Assembly (NCBI RefSeq): GCF_003261575.2
Contig: NZ_CP036175.1
Span: forward strand, 3,844,001 to 3,908,000
Length of the DNA stretch: 64,000 bases
From: Klebsiella huaxiensis
GTDB taxonomy: Bacteria > Pseudomonadota > Gammaproteobacteria > Enterobacterales > Enterobacteriaceae
Reading direction: 5' to 3'
Shown here piece after piece: positions 44,800-53,662 of this stretch; the first letter of the stretch is position 1; each line of letters opens with the position of its first letter. The notes under the pieces were generated by a model. That model was not told where the DNA came from, did no database searches, and saw only the letters and a list, made by a program, of their open reading frames with translations. The translations under genes were made by a program, and so were the position numbers.

Positions 44800-45411
44800 C
44801 TACTTACGTTGATCGTCCACCGTAACCCCTTGCGGCGGCGTAAAGGTGAACTTAGATGCATCGACGGCACCATTTTGTTGCGATTTCAGCTGATAGCTGC
44901 TGCGTTGATCGTCCTGTTCCACGGCGCTGAACTGATGAATCGTGCCGTCACGACCCACGTTGATGGTGAACTGCTTCAGATTACCGCTACCGCTTTTCGG
45001 GGTCAGAATAAAATCATCACCGTTCTGTTTGATGTTGTAGTTTTGCCAGTCACTGGCCTGATTGCGGGCAATCAGCATAAACGGCGTATTGCTGGTCGCA
45101 TCTTTCAGCCAGGTGGCAGTAGCCTGCTCAACAAACGGGTTGTAAAACCACAGGGTTTTACCATCGGAAACCAGTACGCTTTCGTCCGGCTGAGTCATAT
45201 GCCAGTTGAACAGATTGGGGCGCTTGACCCACAGGTCACCTTGTCCGTCCTGTACGGCATTACCGCTGCCATCGGTCACTTTCTGCGTAAAGCTGGAGTG
45301 GAAACTGCTCACTTTATCAAGGCGGCTTTTTAAATCGCTGGCGGCATCCGCCCATACCTGGCTTACGACAAAACCGGACAGTAATGCACAGGTGATTGCG
45401 AGTTTTTTCAT
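44800..45411 (-). CDS. lolA: Outer-membrane lipoprotein carrier protein LolA
   Basis: Periplasmic chaperone that carries lipoproteins from LolCDE to LolB. It has 203 residues, with a 21-residue Sec signal (MKKLAITCALLSGFVVSQVWA) cut before DAAS. The mature part keeps DLWVKRPNLFNWHMTQPDES, with the conserved Arg that closes the lipid cavity, and the terminal PPQGVTVDDQRK. It is between ftsK and rarA on the same strand; AAGGA lies upstream of its ATG. Confidence 0.97.
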   Translation of the reverse strand: MKKLAITCALLSGFVVSQVWADAASDLKSRLDKVSSFHSSFTQKVTDGSGNAVQDGQGDLWVKRPNLFNWHMTQPDESVLVSDGKTLWFYNPFVEQATATWLKDATSNTPFMLIARNQASDWQNYNIKQNGDDFILTPKSGSGNLKQFTINVGRDGTIHQFSAVEQDDQRSSYQLKSQQNGAVDASKFTFTPPQGVTVDDQRK

Positions 45412-45532
45412 TGTTGTTCCTTAATGTGCGTCACTCCCGACGCGGGAGCCTCTTCTGCTCCTAATGTAGGACCACCAACGGCGGCGTAACAGCAGAACAG
45501 GCTGATTTTCACTTATTTACCCAACTTTGCCA

Positions 45533-48500
45533 TTACTCGAAAGGCGGCGGAGCCAGCACTTCACGGTTACCATTATGACCTTGTTCGCTAACAATACCCT
45601 GAGCTTCCATCTGTTCGATGATACGCGCTGCACGGTTATAGCCGATGCGGAACTGACGCTGCACCCCGGAAATAGAGGCTTTGCGTTTTTCCGTTACAAA
45701 GTTGACGGCCTGATCGAATAGCGGATCAAGCTCTTCGCCACCTTCGTAGCCACCGCCACTGCCTTCACTTTCGCTATCAGAGGTGATGCCATCAACATAC
45801 TGTGGACGTCCACGAGCTTTCCAGTCCTGAACCACAGCATGCACTTCCTCGTCGCGAACAAAGGCGCCATGAACACGCACTGGGATCGTCGAGTTTGGCG
45901 CCGAATAGAGCATATCGCCCATACCCAGCAGTGATTCCGCTCCGCCCTGGTCAAGGATTGTGCGCGAGTCAATTTTACTCGACACGGTAAAGGCAATACG
46001 CGTCGGGATGTTCGCTTTGATAAGGCCGGTAATAACGTCAACTGAAGGACGCTGGGTCGCCAGTACCAGATGAATCCCTGCGGCACGCGCCTTCTGCGCC
46101 AGACGAGCAATCAGCTCCTCCACTTTCTTGCCGACGGTCATCATCAGGTCAGCAAATTCATCGACCAGAACCACAATATAAGGCTCTTTTTTCAGCACCG
46201 GATGGGTGGCATCCATACTATCGCCGGGTTTCCAGTACGGATCAGGAATTGGCCGTCCCATGCGTGCAGCTTCAGCAATCTTCTCGTTGTAGCCCGACAG
46301 GTTACGCACACCCAGAGCAGACATGAGCTTATAACGACGCTCCATCTCATTAACGCTCCAGCGCAGTGCGTTGGCTGCGTCTTTCATATCCGTAACGACT
46401 TCCGTCAACAGATGCGGGATCCCTTCATAAACCGACAGCTCTAGCATTTTCGGGTCGATCATGATGAATTTCACATCTTCCGGCTGCGCTTTATAGAGCA
46501 TGCTGAGGATCATAGCGTTGACCCCAACCGATTTACCGGAACCGGTGGTACCGGCGACTAGCAGGTGCGGCATTTTAGCCAAATCAGCGGTAACCGGATC
46601 GCCTGCGATATCTTTACCCAGAACAACAGTCAGCGGCGAAGGATTGTCGCGGAATTTCGCACAATCCAACACTTCACGCAGGTAAACGGTCTGACGCTTT
46701 TTGTTCGGCAGTTCCAGACCCACATAAGGCTTGCCTGGAATAACTTCCACGACGCGCACAGCAGCGGTCGACAGCGAACGCGCCAAATCTCGCGACAAGT
46801 TGGAAATTCGCGCTGCTTTCACCCCAGGAGCCAGATTCAGCTCAAAGCGGGTGATAACCGGGCCTGGCGAGTAGTTCACCACATCAGCTTTGATACGGAA
46901 ATCAGCCAGACGCGCTTCGACCAGCCGCGCCATTTGCTCCAGCGCGAAAGTATCGACTGGCTCAACTTCAGACGGCGGCGGCGTCAGCAGATCTAAAGAC
47001 GGCAGTAGCGTAGTCGGTTTTTGTAGCGGACGGCTATCGCCATTACGCATCAACAGCGGATGAATCAGACTTTCCTGCGGCTGTGGTACTGGCTGTTGCG
47101 CCACATGACTCTGAGGCGCAGGCTGCTGCGGATAACTACCTGGAGCCGGTGTCATCTGAGGAGCCATTTGCGGATGCTGTACCGGCTGCTGTTGAACCGG
47201 CTGATAAACCTGCTGCACAGGCTGCGGCTGCATTTGTTGCTGGGGCATCTGCGGATGTGCCGCATGATGTCCGGGCTGCTGATACTGATGGGCAGGCTGT
47301 TGCACTTCCGGCATCGGTGTGAACATCGGCTCGCTCGGCGTATCATCAACTAACGCTTTCATCGGCGAAAATTCATAATCTGCCGGAGAGAACGGATGAG
47401 AACCCGGTGGTTGTTCGCTCGCATAGCGCTGCTGCTGAGTCGCAGCAAACTGACGAGCGAGTTCGGCCTCAGCGACAGAATCTTCATCATCGTCTACTTC
47501 ATCTGCAACGTCAGCACCGTAGGTTTCGCTATAACGCTGGTTTTGAGAGGCGGCAAACTGACGCGCCAGTTCACCCTGCTCAAGTTCAGCAACTTCTTCA
47601 TCGGTTAATGGCTCATCATCGTAGTGTTGGTGCTCAGCCTGACGAGCACGTTCCTCAGCCATTCGCTGCGATGGCAGTTTAATGCCATAGGAGGCGAGCT
47701 CACGACGCGTTGGCACACGAACACGATTTGGGCGCGGCAATTTCGGACCGATACCCTCTTTTACCTGCACGCGAGGACCACCAGATACGGGGCTAAATAA
47801 CGGCGCAGCGCTGGACGTCGCAGATGCGCCGGAAGCCACCACAGCGCTAGCGGCACCTGCGCCAGTTGCCTGGTGGACGCCTGCTGCCAGCGTGCTGACT
47901 ACTGCGGCATCAACCGGCGATGGCGTTGGCGGCGCGATCGGTTTTGTCGCCACCGGGCTAACAGGCTCTGGAATGGGCTGATACCACGCTGCAAGCTGTT
48001 CACGTTCACGCGCGCGCTTCTCTTCAACCTCTTCAAAGTAATACATAGGCGGACGCTGCGGCTTCACTTCCTCTTGCGGGGCCTCAGGCTCCACGACAGG
48101 AGTGGGAGCGTACGGCTCAGGCTGATAAGCCGGCTGCTGCATCGGGGCCTGTTCCGGCTGATATGCCTGCTGCGGCTGGTAAGCGGGCTCAGGCTGATAA
48201 GCTGGTTGCTGCATCGGGGCCTGCTCCGGCTGATACGCCTGCTGCGGCTGGTAAGCGGGCTCAGGCTGATAAGCCGGCTGCTGCATCGGGGCCTGTTCCG
48301 GCTGATATGCCTGCTGCGGCTGGTAAGCGGGCTCAGGCTGATAAGCTGGCTGCTGCATCGGGGCCTGTTCCGGCTGATACGCCTGCTGCGGCTGGTAAGC
48401 GGGCTCAGGCTGATAAGCTGGCTGCTGCATCGGGGCCTGTTCCGGCTGATACACGTGCTGCGGCTGGTAAGCGGGTTCAGGCTGATAACCTGGCTGCTGT

Positions 48501-49651
48501 ATTGGGGCCTGTTCCGGCTGATACGCGTGCTGTGGCTGGTAAGCAGGTTCGGATTGATACGTTGGCTGGGCCTCATGTCCTGCCACCGGCTCAGCCCACG
48601 CTTGGGGCGCACTGGTTGCCAATGCAGCGGTTGCAACCGGGTCGGCAACACTGTGGCCATTCAGCAGTGGATCGTATGGGTCAAAATCACCCGGCCGTGC
48701 CGCACTAGCGCCAGAAAATAGAACATCATCAGCATCCGCCGGACGCGCAGCGCTGGATCCAGAGAAAAGTACGTCTTCAGCTGCCACGGGTGCGCCGCTA
48801 GCGCTGTACTGAACGTCTTCTTCGGCATCATCCATACGCCTGCCGGAGAACAACGCCGCATCGGTCTTGCGCCCCATCGGGTTGGAAAACTTCTCAGCCA
48901 GGCGCTGACGGCGTGCTAAAGCGCTACGTAAAATTCGTGCACGACGCGACTCTTGCGGTTTCGCAGAATCATCGTCTTCATATTCATCTTCATCATCTTC
49001 ATATTCCCCTTCATCGACCCAGGTATCGTCGCGACGGGTACGGTTGCTGGCGAAAGTTAATACCGAAAGGATCGCGCCGCCTAGCTTTTCAGCGATGCTT
49101 ACCCAGGACCAGCCGGTAAACAACGTCAGACCAGCCGCCCAGATACATAGCAGCGCGATCGTCCCACCGCTGCTGTGGAGCAATGGCTTTAGCGTGGTGC
49201 TAAGAAGGCTACCAATCACGCCACCAGAGGCGAAATACCAGATATCATCAGCATTAATAGCCGCCAACCCACATGAGGTGAGGATCAGCGCTAATGCGCC
49301 AATCAAGCGTAATGATACAGCGAAATAGTCAATATATTCGTCGTTTTCCTGATGACGCCATGCAAACCAGCAGCCACCGATGATGATAATCGGAATGGTG
49401 TATGCCATTACGCCAAAAATGAAAAATAGCGTATCGGCAAGCCAGGCGCCTGGTATCCCACCTATGTTATGGATAGGCTCGTGCCATGCAGTTTGTGACC
49501 AGCTCGGATCCGAGGGATTAAAGCTGAGTAAGGCCGCCATCAACCAGATGGCAAAAAGGGAGCAAAGAATGAGTAACGCCTCAAGGAGTCGGCGCCCACT
49601 ACTAAGCTTTGTAAATTTGACTTCTTTGTCTTCAGTGTATTCCTGGCTCAA
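45533..49651 (-). CDS. ftsK: DNA translocase FtsK
   Basis: Septum-localised double-stranded DNA pump that aligns dif sites for XerCD and helps build the divisome. It has 1372 residues (E. coli 1329). The N-terminal ~200 residues hold four membrane helices. A long, low-complexity linker (~210-870) rich in Pro, Gln, Ala and acidic residues follows, including six copies of a 24-residue repeat. The RecA-like motor has Walker A GTTGSGKSVGVNAMI, and the gamma winged-helix domain that reads KOPS ends the protein (SGVQRQFRIGYNRAARIIEQME, read in parts). The extra length over E. coli lies in the linker. Confidence 0.98.
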   Translation of the reverse strand: MSQEYTEDKEVKFTKLSSGRRLLEALLILCSLFAIWLMAALLSFNPSDPSWSQTAWHEPIHNIGGIPGAWLADTLFFIFGVMAYTIPIIIIGGCWFAWRHQENDEYIDYFAVSLRLIGALALILTSCGLAAINADDIWYFASGGVIGSLLSTTLKPLLHSSGGTIALLCIWAAGLTLFTGWSWVSIAEKLGGAILSVLTFASNRTRRDDTWVDEGEYEDDEDEYEDDDSAKPQESRRARILRSALARRQRLAEKFSNPMGRKTDAALFSGRRMDDAEEDVQYSASGAPVAAEDVLFSGSSAARPADADDVLFSGASAARPGDFDPYDPLLNGHSVADPVATAALATSAPQAWAEPVAGHEAQPTYQSEPAYQPQHAYQPEQAPIQQPGYQPEPAYQPQHVYQPEQAPMQQPAYQPEPAYQPQQAYQPEQAPMQQPAYQPEPAYQPQQAYQPEQAPMQQPAYQPEPAYQPQQAYQPEQAPMQQPAYQPEPAYQPQQAYQPEQAPMQQPAYQPEPYAPTPVVEPEAPQEEVKPQRPPMYYFEEVEEKRAREREQLAAWYQPIPEPVSPVATKPIAPPTPSPVDAAVVSTLAAGVHQATGAGAASAVVASGASATSSAAPLFSPVSGGPRVQVKEGIGPKLPRPNRVRVPTRRELASYGIKLPSQRMAEERARQAEHQHYDDEPLTDEEVAELEQGELARQFAASQNQRYSETYGADVADEVDDDEDSVAEAELARQFAATQQQRYASEQPPGSHPFSPADYEFSPMKALVDDTPSEPMFTPMPEVQQPAHQYQQPGHHAAHPQMPQQQMQPQPVQQVYQPVQQQPVQHPQMAPQMTPAPGSYPQQPAPQSHVAQQPVPQPQESLIHPLLMRNGDSRPLQKPTTLLPSLDLLTPPPSEVEPVDTFALEQMARLVEARLADFRIKADVVNYSPGPVITRFELNLAPGVKAARISNLSRDLARSLSTAAVRVVEVIPGKPYVGLELPNKKRQTVYLREVLDCAKFRDNPSPLTVVLGKDIAGDPVTADLAKMPHLLVAGTTGSGKSVGVNAMILSMLYKAQPEDVKFIMIDPKMLELSVYEGIPHLLTEVVTDMKDAANALRWSVNEMERRYKLMSALGVRNLSGYNEKIAEAARMGRPIPDPYWKPGDSMDATHPVLKKEPYIVVLVDEFADLMMTVGKKVEELIARLAQKARAAGIHLVLATQRPSVDVITGLIKANIPTRIAFTVSSKIDSRTILDQGGAESLLGMGDMLYSAPNSTIPVRVHGAFVRDEEVHAVVQDWKARGRPQYVDGITSDSESEGSGGGYEGGEELDPLFDQAVNFVTEKRKASISGVQRQFRIGYNRAARIIEQMEAQGIVSEQGHNGNREVLAPPPFE
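48120..48560 (-). repeat. Six 72-bp tandem repeats inside ftsK
   Basis: Six in-frame copies of a 72-bp unit encoding 24 residues built from YQP blocks (consensus QQPAYQPEPAY, QPQQAYQPEQAPM). The four copies nearest the C-terminal side are nearly identical in DNA; the two outer ones carry QH for QQ and an I for M, so they are older or diverged. All keep frame. Confidence 0.92.
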
Positions 49652-49696
49652 GAAAGGCTCTCCAGGTATCAGGCTGTTTCCTGCCTGCAGCTAAAA

Positions 49697-49730
49697 CGGA
49701 CAACAGTGCCGGGTCTCCCCGGCACTGTTG
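49697..49730 (-). terminator. Hairpin terminator after lrp
   Basis: Perfect 13-bp inverted repeat CAACAGTGCCGGG / CCCGGCACTGTTG with a four-base loop, followed on the minus strand by TCCGTTTT. It is in the 135-base gap between lrp and ftsK. Confidence 0.75.
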
Positions 49731-49786
49731 CTGTATGGATTAACAGGAGTGTAATCAAACTACGTCGATTTTGCACCTGTTCCGTG

Positions 49787-50281
49787 TTAGCGCGTCTTGA
49801 TTACCAGACGATTACTTTGCTTGACTTCTTCCATTACCACGTAGGTACGGGTGTCATTTACGCCCGGTAGGCGCAGCAAGGTCTCGCCCAGTAACTTACG
49901 ATACGCTGACATATCCGGCACGCGGGTTTTCAACAGATAGTCGAAATCTCCGGATACCAGATGACACTCTTGAATTTCTTCAAGTTTTTGCACAGCGGAG
50001 TTAAATTGCTCAAACACATCCGGCGCGCCACGATTCAGAGTAATCTCAACAAATACCAGAAGTGATGCATCCAGATAATGCGGGTTGAGCAGCGCTGTAT
50101 AGCCCTGAATAAAACCCTGTCTTTCCAGTCGACGCACACGCTCAAGGCAAGGCGTCGGAGAAAGTCCCACCCGTTTAGAAAGCTCGACGTTGGAAATACG
50201 CCCGTCTTTTTGCAATTCATTCAAAATATTACGATCGATGCGGTCGAGATCTTTGCCTGGGCGCTTCTTGCTATCTACCAT
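49787..50281 (-). CDS. lrp: Leucine-responsive regulatory protein Lrp
   Basis: Global feast/famine regulator of amino-acid metabolism, pili and transport. It has 164 residues from ATG 50281 (MVDSKKRPGKDLDRIDRN); the much longer open frame upstream lies in the lrp leader. The helix-turn-helix is at ~30-52 (NVELSKRVGLSPTPCLERV). The C-terminal RAM domain binds leucine and forms the octamer (ECHLVSGDFDYLLKTRVPDM). The sequence appears almost identical to E. coli Lrp. Its own target operon serC-aroA is in this window. Confidence 0.99.
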   Translation of the reverse strand: MVDSKKRPGKDLDRIDRNILNELQKDGRISNVELSKRVGLSPTPCLERVRRLERQGFIQGYTALLNPHYLDASLLVFVEITLNRGAPDVFEQFNSAVQKLEEIQECHLVSGDFDYLLKTRVPDMSAYRKLLGETLLRLPGVNDTRTYVVMEEVKQSNRLVIKTR

Positions 50282-50811
50282 TATTATTGTCTCTCTGTAT
50301 TCCTTCCCTACTCCTGTTCTGACCCTGGCCTTCACTGCCAGAGTCCATCCTGTTATTACCCGTACGGCATTGGGTAACCCAGGGGTACGTGAGAAGTCCG
50401 TTGCCTGAAGGCAGCCACCGACATCACGCATGGCGTCTGTCCACACCATGCGTAGATTTCGCTGACCCGGATAAAAATGGCATTTGCGTGCATGAAAATT
50501 CGCCACACGCGAAACACTGCTTTTCTTCTTCCATGAATGTTTTCGCAAAAGCACAGGGGATTGTCAAAGCAAAACATCGATTTTTAGTACAAGATGCCAG
50601 ATATTCATTATCCTCCCCCGTTGATTCTCATGTTTTCCTCTTATAATTGTCCCGCTGACAGTAGAATTAGTTATATTCTTCGTTCGTTAAATCGCCAATT
50701 CATCGGCAGCTTCTATTGCACATATCGTTAACAAAACCGCTGCGCTCTTTTTTTACGACAACAAATTCCCTACAATCCAGCACATGTATGCCAATAAATT
50801 ATGGGGTTCTC
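50282..50811. promoter_or_regulatory. lrp-trxB divergent intergenic region
   Basis: A 530-base region with no believable gene. The lrp side holds a long untranslated leader. A minus-strand -35 TTGACA at 50567-50562 with a 17-base spacer and a weak -10 (GAAAAC) predicts a start ~250 bases before lrp; the E. coli lrp start is about 267 bases upstream, so this is a good candidate. On the trxB side TTGTCC-N18-TTATAT (from about 50646) and TACAAT near 50771 are possible promoter parts, not convincing alone. Confidence 0.5.
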
Positions 50812-51780
50812 ATGGGCACGGCCAAACACAGTAAACTGCTTATTCTTGGTTCTGGACCTGCGGGATATACCGCTGCGGTCTACGCAGCGCGCGCAAATCT
50901 TCAGCCGGTACTGATTACCGGGATGGAAAAAGGCGGTCAGCTGACCACCACGACAGAAGTGGAAAACTGGCCAGGCGATCCAAGCGATCTGACCGGACCT
51001 CTGCTGATGGAGCGCATGCACGAACACGCCACCAAGTTTGAGACCGAAATTATTTTCGATCATATCAACAGCGTCGATCTGCAAAACCGTCCATTCCGCC
51101 TGGTGGGTGACAGCGGCGAATATACCTGCGATGCGCTGATTATCGCTACCGGTGCGTCTGCGCGCTATCTGGGACTGCCATCCGAAGAAGCCTTTAAAGG
51201 CCGCGGCGTTTCCGCCTGCGCCACCTGCGACGGCTTCTTCTATCGCAACCAGAAAGTTGCCGTTATCGGCGGCGGCAATACCGCAGTAGAAGAAGCGCTG
51301 TATCTGTCTAACATCGCTTCCGAAGTCCACCTGATCCACCGCCGTGACGGTTTCCGTGCGGAAAAAATCCTTATCAAGCGCCTGATGGATAAAGTGGAAA
51401 GTGGCAATATCGTGCTGCATACCAATCGCACGCTGGAAGAGGTCACCGGTGACCAGATGGGCGTAAGCGGCTTACGTCTGCGCGATACACAACATGCTGA
51501 CAACGTTGAATCTCTGGAAGTTGCAGGGTTGTTTGTGGCTATCGGCCACAGTCCGAATACGGCAATTTTTGCCGGTCAACTGGAGCTGGAAAATGGCTAC
51601 ATTAAAGTCCAGTCCGGTATCCACGGCAACGCAACCCAGACCAGCATTCCGGGCGTTTTCGCCGCAGGCGACGTAATGGACCATATCTACCGTCAGGCAA
51701 TTACTTCTGCGGGAACAGGTTGTATGGCGGCGCTGGACGCAGAGCGTTATCTCGATGGTTTAGCCGACGCCTGCAAATAA
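50812..51780 (+). CDS. trxB: Thioredoxin reductase TrxB
   Basis: FAD enzyme that reduces thioredoxin with NADPH. It has 322 residues from ATG 50812 (MGTAKHSKLLILGSGPAG), with GGGG upstream; the longer open frame is rejected on family length. FAD motif GSGPAGYTAAVYAAR, the redox-active CATC (Cys136, Cys139), NADPH motif GGGNTAVEEALYL with HRRDGFRAE, and the C-terminal FAD motif GVFAAGDVMD are all present. It is upstream of cydDC, which exports thiols; a terminator separates them. Confidence 0.98.
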   Translation: MGTAKHSKLLILGSGPAGYTAAVYAARANLQPVLITGMEKGGQLTTTTEVENWPGDPSDLTGPLLMERMHEHATKFETEIIFDHINSVDLQNRPFRLVGDSGEYTCDALIIATGASARYLGLPSEEAFKGRGVSACATCDGFFYRNQKVAVIGGGNTAVEEALYLSNIASEVHLIHRRDGFRAEKILIKRLMDKVESGNIVLHTNRTLEEVTGDQMGVSGLRLRDTQHADNVESLEVAGLFVAIGHSPNTAIFAGQLELENGYIKVQSGIHGNATQTSIPGVFAAGDVMDHIYRQAITSAGTGCMAALDAERYLDGLADACK

Positions 51781-51808
51781 TCTTTACAAGTCAGTAACAA
51801 AGGTAAAG

Positions 51809-51837
51809 AAGGCGACGAAAAGTCGCCTTTATTTTTG
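51809..51837 (+). terminator. Rho-independent terminator after trxB
   Basis: Stem AAGGCGAC / GTCGCCTT with GAAAA loop followed by TATTTTTG, 28 bases past the trxB stop. Confidence 0.88.
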
Positions 51838-51895
51838 CCTCGTTGTAACATTGCCGTGCCCAAAAATACTCATAACTACACCTGCTAAGCGCGCA

Positions 51896-53662
51896 ATGAA
51901 TAAAACCCGTCAACAAGAATTAACCCGTTGGTTAAAAGATCAAAGCATTATCTCCCGTCGCTGGTTGATGATTTCCCGTGCACTCGGTGTCATTAGCGGT
52001 CTGCTGATCGTTGCCCAGGCCTGGTTCCTCGCGCGGATACTCCATCGTATGATCATGGAAAATATCCCCGCTACAGCGTTGTTGCTGCCCTTTACGTTGC
52101 TAGCGCTGACCATCGTGCTTCGCGCCTGGGTGGTGTGGCTGCGCGAACGAGTCGGCTTTCAAACGGGGCAACACATCCGCGTTGAGATCCGCCGCCTGGT
52201 TCTGGATCGTCTGCAGCAAGCAGGCCCGGCATGGATTCAGGGCAAACCCGCGGGAAGTTGGGCCACGCTGATTCTTGAACAAATTGACGATATGCATGAC
52301 TACTACGCGCGTTATTTGCCACAGATGACGCTTGCAGCCTGCGTGCCGTTATTAATTGTCATCACCATTTTCCCGATTAACTGGGCTGCGGCGCTCATTC
52401 TGCTGGGTACCGCGCCGCTTATTCCGCTGTTTATGGCGCTGGTGGGAATGGGGGCGGCTGATGCCAATCGGCGTAACTTCCTTGCTCTGGCGCGATTAAG
52501 CGGCCATTTCCTCGACCGCCTGCGAGGGATGGAAACGTTGCGAATTTTCCATCGCGGCGAAGCAGAAACGGACAACATTCGTGAGGCCTCCCAGGATTTC
52601 CGCCAAAGGACGATGGAAGTGCTGCGTCTGGCCTTTCTCTCTTCCGGCGTACTGGAGTTTTTCACCTCGCTCTCTATCGCTCTCGTCGCTGTCTACTTTG
52701 GTTTCTCCTACCTTGGGGAGCTCAATTTTGGCCATTACGGTGTCGGCGTGACCTTAATGTCCGGCTTTCTGGCGTTAATTTTGGCCCCAGAGTTTTTCCA
52801 GCCGCTGCGCGATTTAGGCACTTTCTATCACGCAAAAGCACAGGCCATTGGTGCTGCGGATAGCCTGAAAACCTTTATGGAAGCGCCGCTGGCGCAGGCC
52901 GAGCGTGGTGAAAAAATATTGAGCGACAATGAAATGGTGAGCCTTGAAGCGCGCGACCTGGTGATTAAATCGCCTGAAGGTAAAGTGCTGGCCGGGCCGC
53001 TGAACTTTTCATTGCGCGCAGGTGAGCGCGTGGTCCTGGTTGGTCAAAGCGGCTCCGGCAAAAGTTCTCTTCTCAATACCTTGACTGGTTTTCTTCCCTA
53101 TGAGGGGTCTCTCAAAGTCAATGGCGTTGAGCTACACACCCTGGACGCCGACCGCTGGCGGCGCCTTCTGAGCTGGGTTGGACAAAACCCACAGTTACCT
53201 GCGGCAACGCTGCGCGAAAACGTTCTGTTGGCATGGCCCGAAGCCACAGAGGCCCAGCTTCAACTGGCGCTGGATAAGGCCTGGGTCAGCGAATTTGTCT
53301 CTCTCCTGCCCCAGGGTATTAATACTTCTGTCGGCGATCAGGCCGGTCGTTTGTCTGTTGGACAGGCCCAGCGTGTCGCCGTTGCGCGCGCGCTGCTGGT
53401 ACCTTGCCGTATGCTGCTGCTGGATGAACCCGCCGCCAGCCTTGATGCGCATAGCGAACAGCGAGTGATGCAGGCACTCACCAATGCCTCAACCCAGCAA
53501 ACCACGTTGATGGTGACCCACCAACTGGAAGGCCTGGCAAATTGGGACGCCATCTGGGTTATGCAGGATGGCCAAATTGTCGAGCAGGGCCGTTATTCAC
53601 AGTTGGCAACCGCAGGTGGCCCTTTTGCTACCCTGCTCGCACACCGTCAGGAGGAGATTTAA
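51896..53662 (+). CDS. cydD: Cysteine/glutathione ABC exporter subunit CydD
   Basis: Half of the heterodimeric CydDC exporter that moves cysteine and glutathione to the periplasm and is required for cytochrome bd assembly. It has 588 residues from ATG 51896 (MNKTRQQELTRWLKDQ), the E. coli start. ABC transmembrane domain ~20-310; Walker A VGQSGSGKSSLL near 380; signature reads LSVGQAQRVAVARAL, a variant of LSGGQ; Walker B MLLLDEPAASLD; H-loop VTHQLE. Its stop directly abuts the cydC start. Confidence 0.97.
   Translation: MNKTRQQELTRWLKDQSIISRRWLMISRALGVISGLLIVAQAWFLARILHRMIMENIPATALLLPFTLLALTIVLRAWVVWLRERVGFQTGQHIRVEIRRLVLDRLQQAGPAWIQGKPAGSWATLILEQIDDMHDYYARYLPQMTLAACVPLLIVITIFPINWAAALILLGTAPLIPLFMALVGMGAADANRRNFLALARLSGHFLDRLRGMETLRIFHRGEAETDNIREASQDFRQRTMEVLRLAFLSSGVLEFFTSLSIALVAVYFGFSYLGELNFGHYGVGVTLMSGFLALILAPEFFQPLRDLGTFYHAKAQAIGAADSLKTFMEAPLAQAERGEKILSDNEMVSLEARDLVIKSPEGKVLAGPLNFSLRAGERVVLVGQSGSGKSSLLNTLTGFLPYEGSLKVNGVELHTLDADRWRRLLSWVGQNPQLPAATLRENVLLAWPEATEAQLQLALDKAWVSEFVSLLPQGINTSVGDQAGRLSVGQAQRVAVARALLVPCRMLLLDEPAASLDAHSEQRVMQALTNASTQQTTLMVTHQLEGLANWDAIWVMQDGQIVEQGRYSQLATAGGPFATLLAHRQEEI

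Noticed and set aside
48120..48560. Regular 72-bp repeats that could resemble a CRISPR array
   Set aside because: There are no unique spacers; units are contiguous, in frame and encode the FtsK linker. No cas genes are near.
47873..48721. Long repetitive open frames on the plus strand opposite the ftsK linker
   Set aside because: They are reverse readings of the 72-bp repeats; Arg/Leu-rich or Ala-rich periodic products with no other support.
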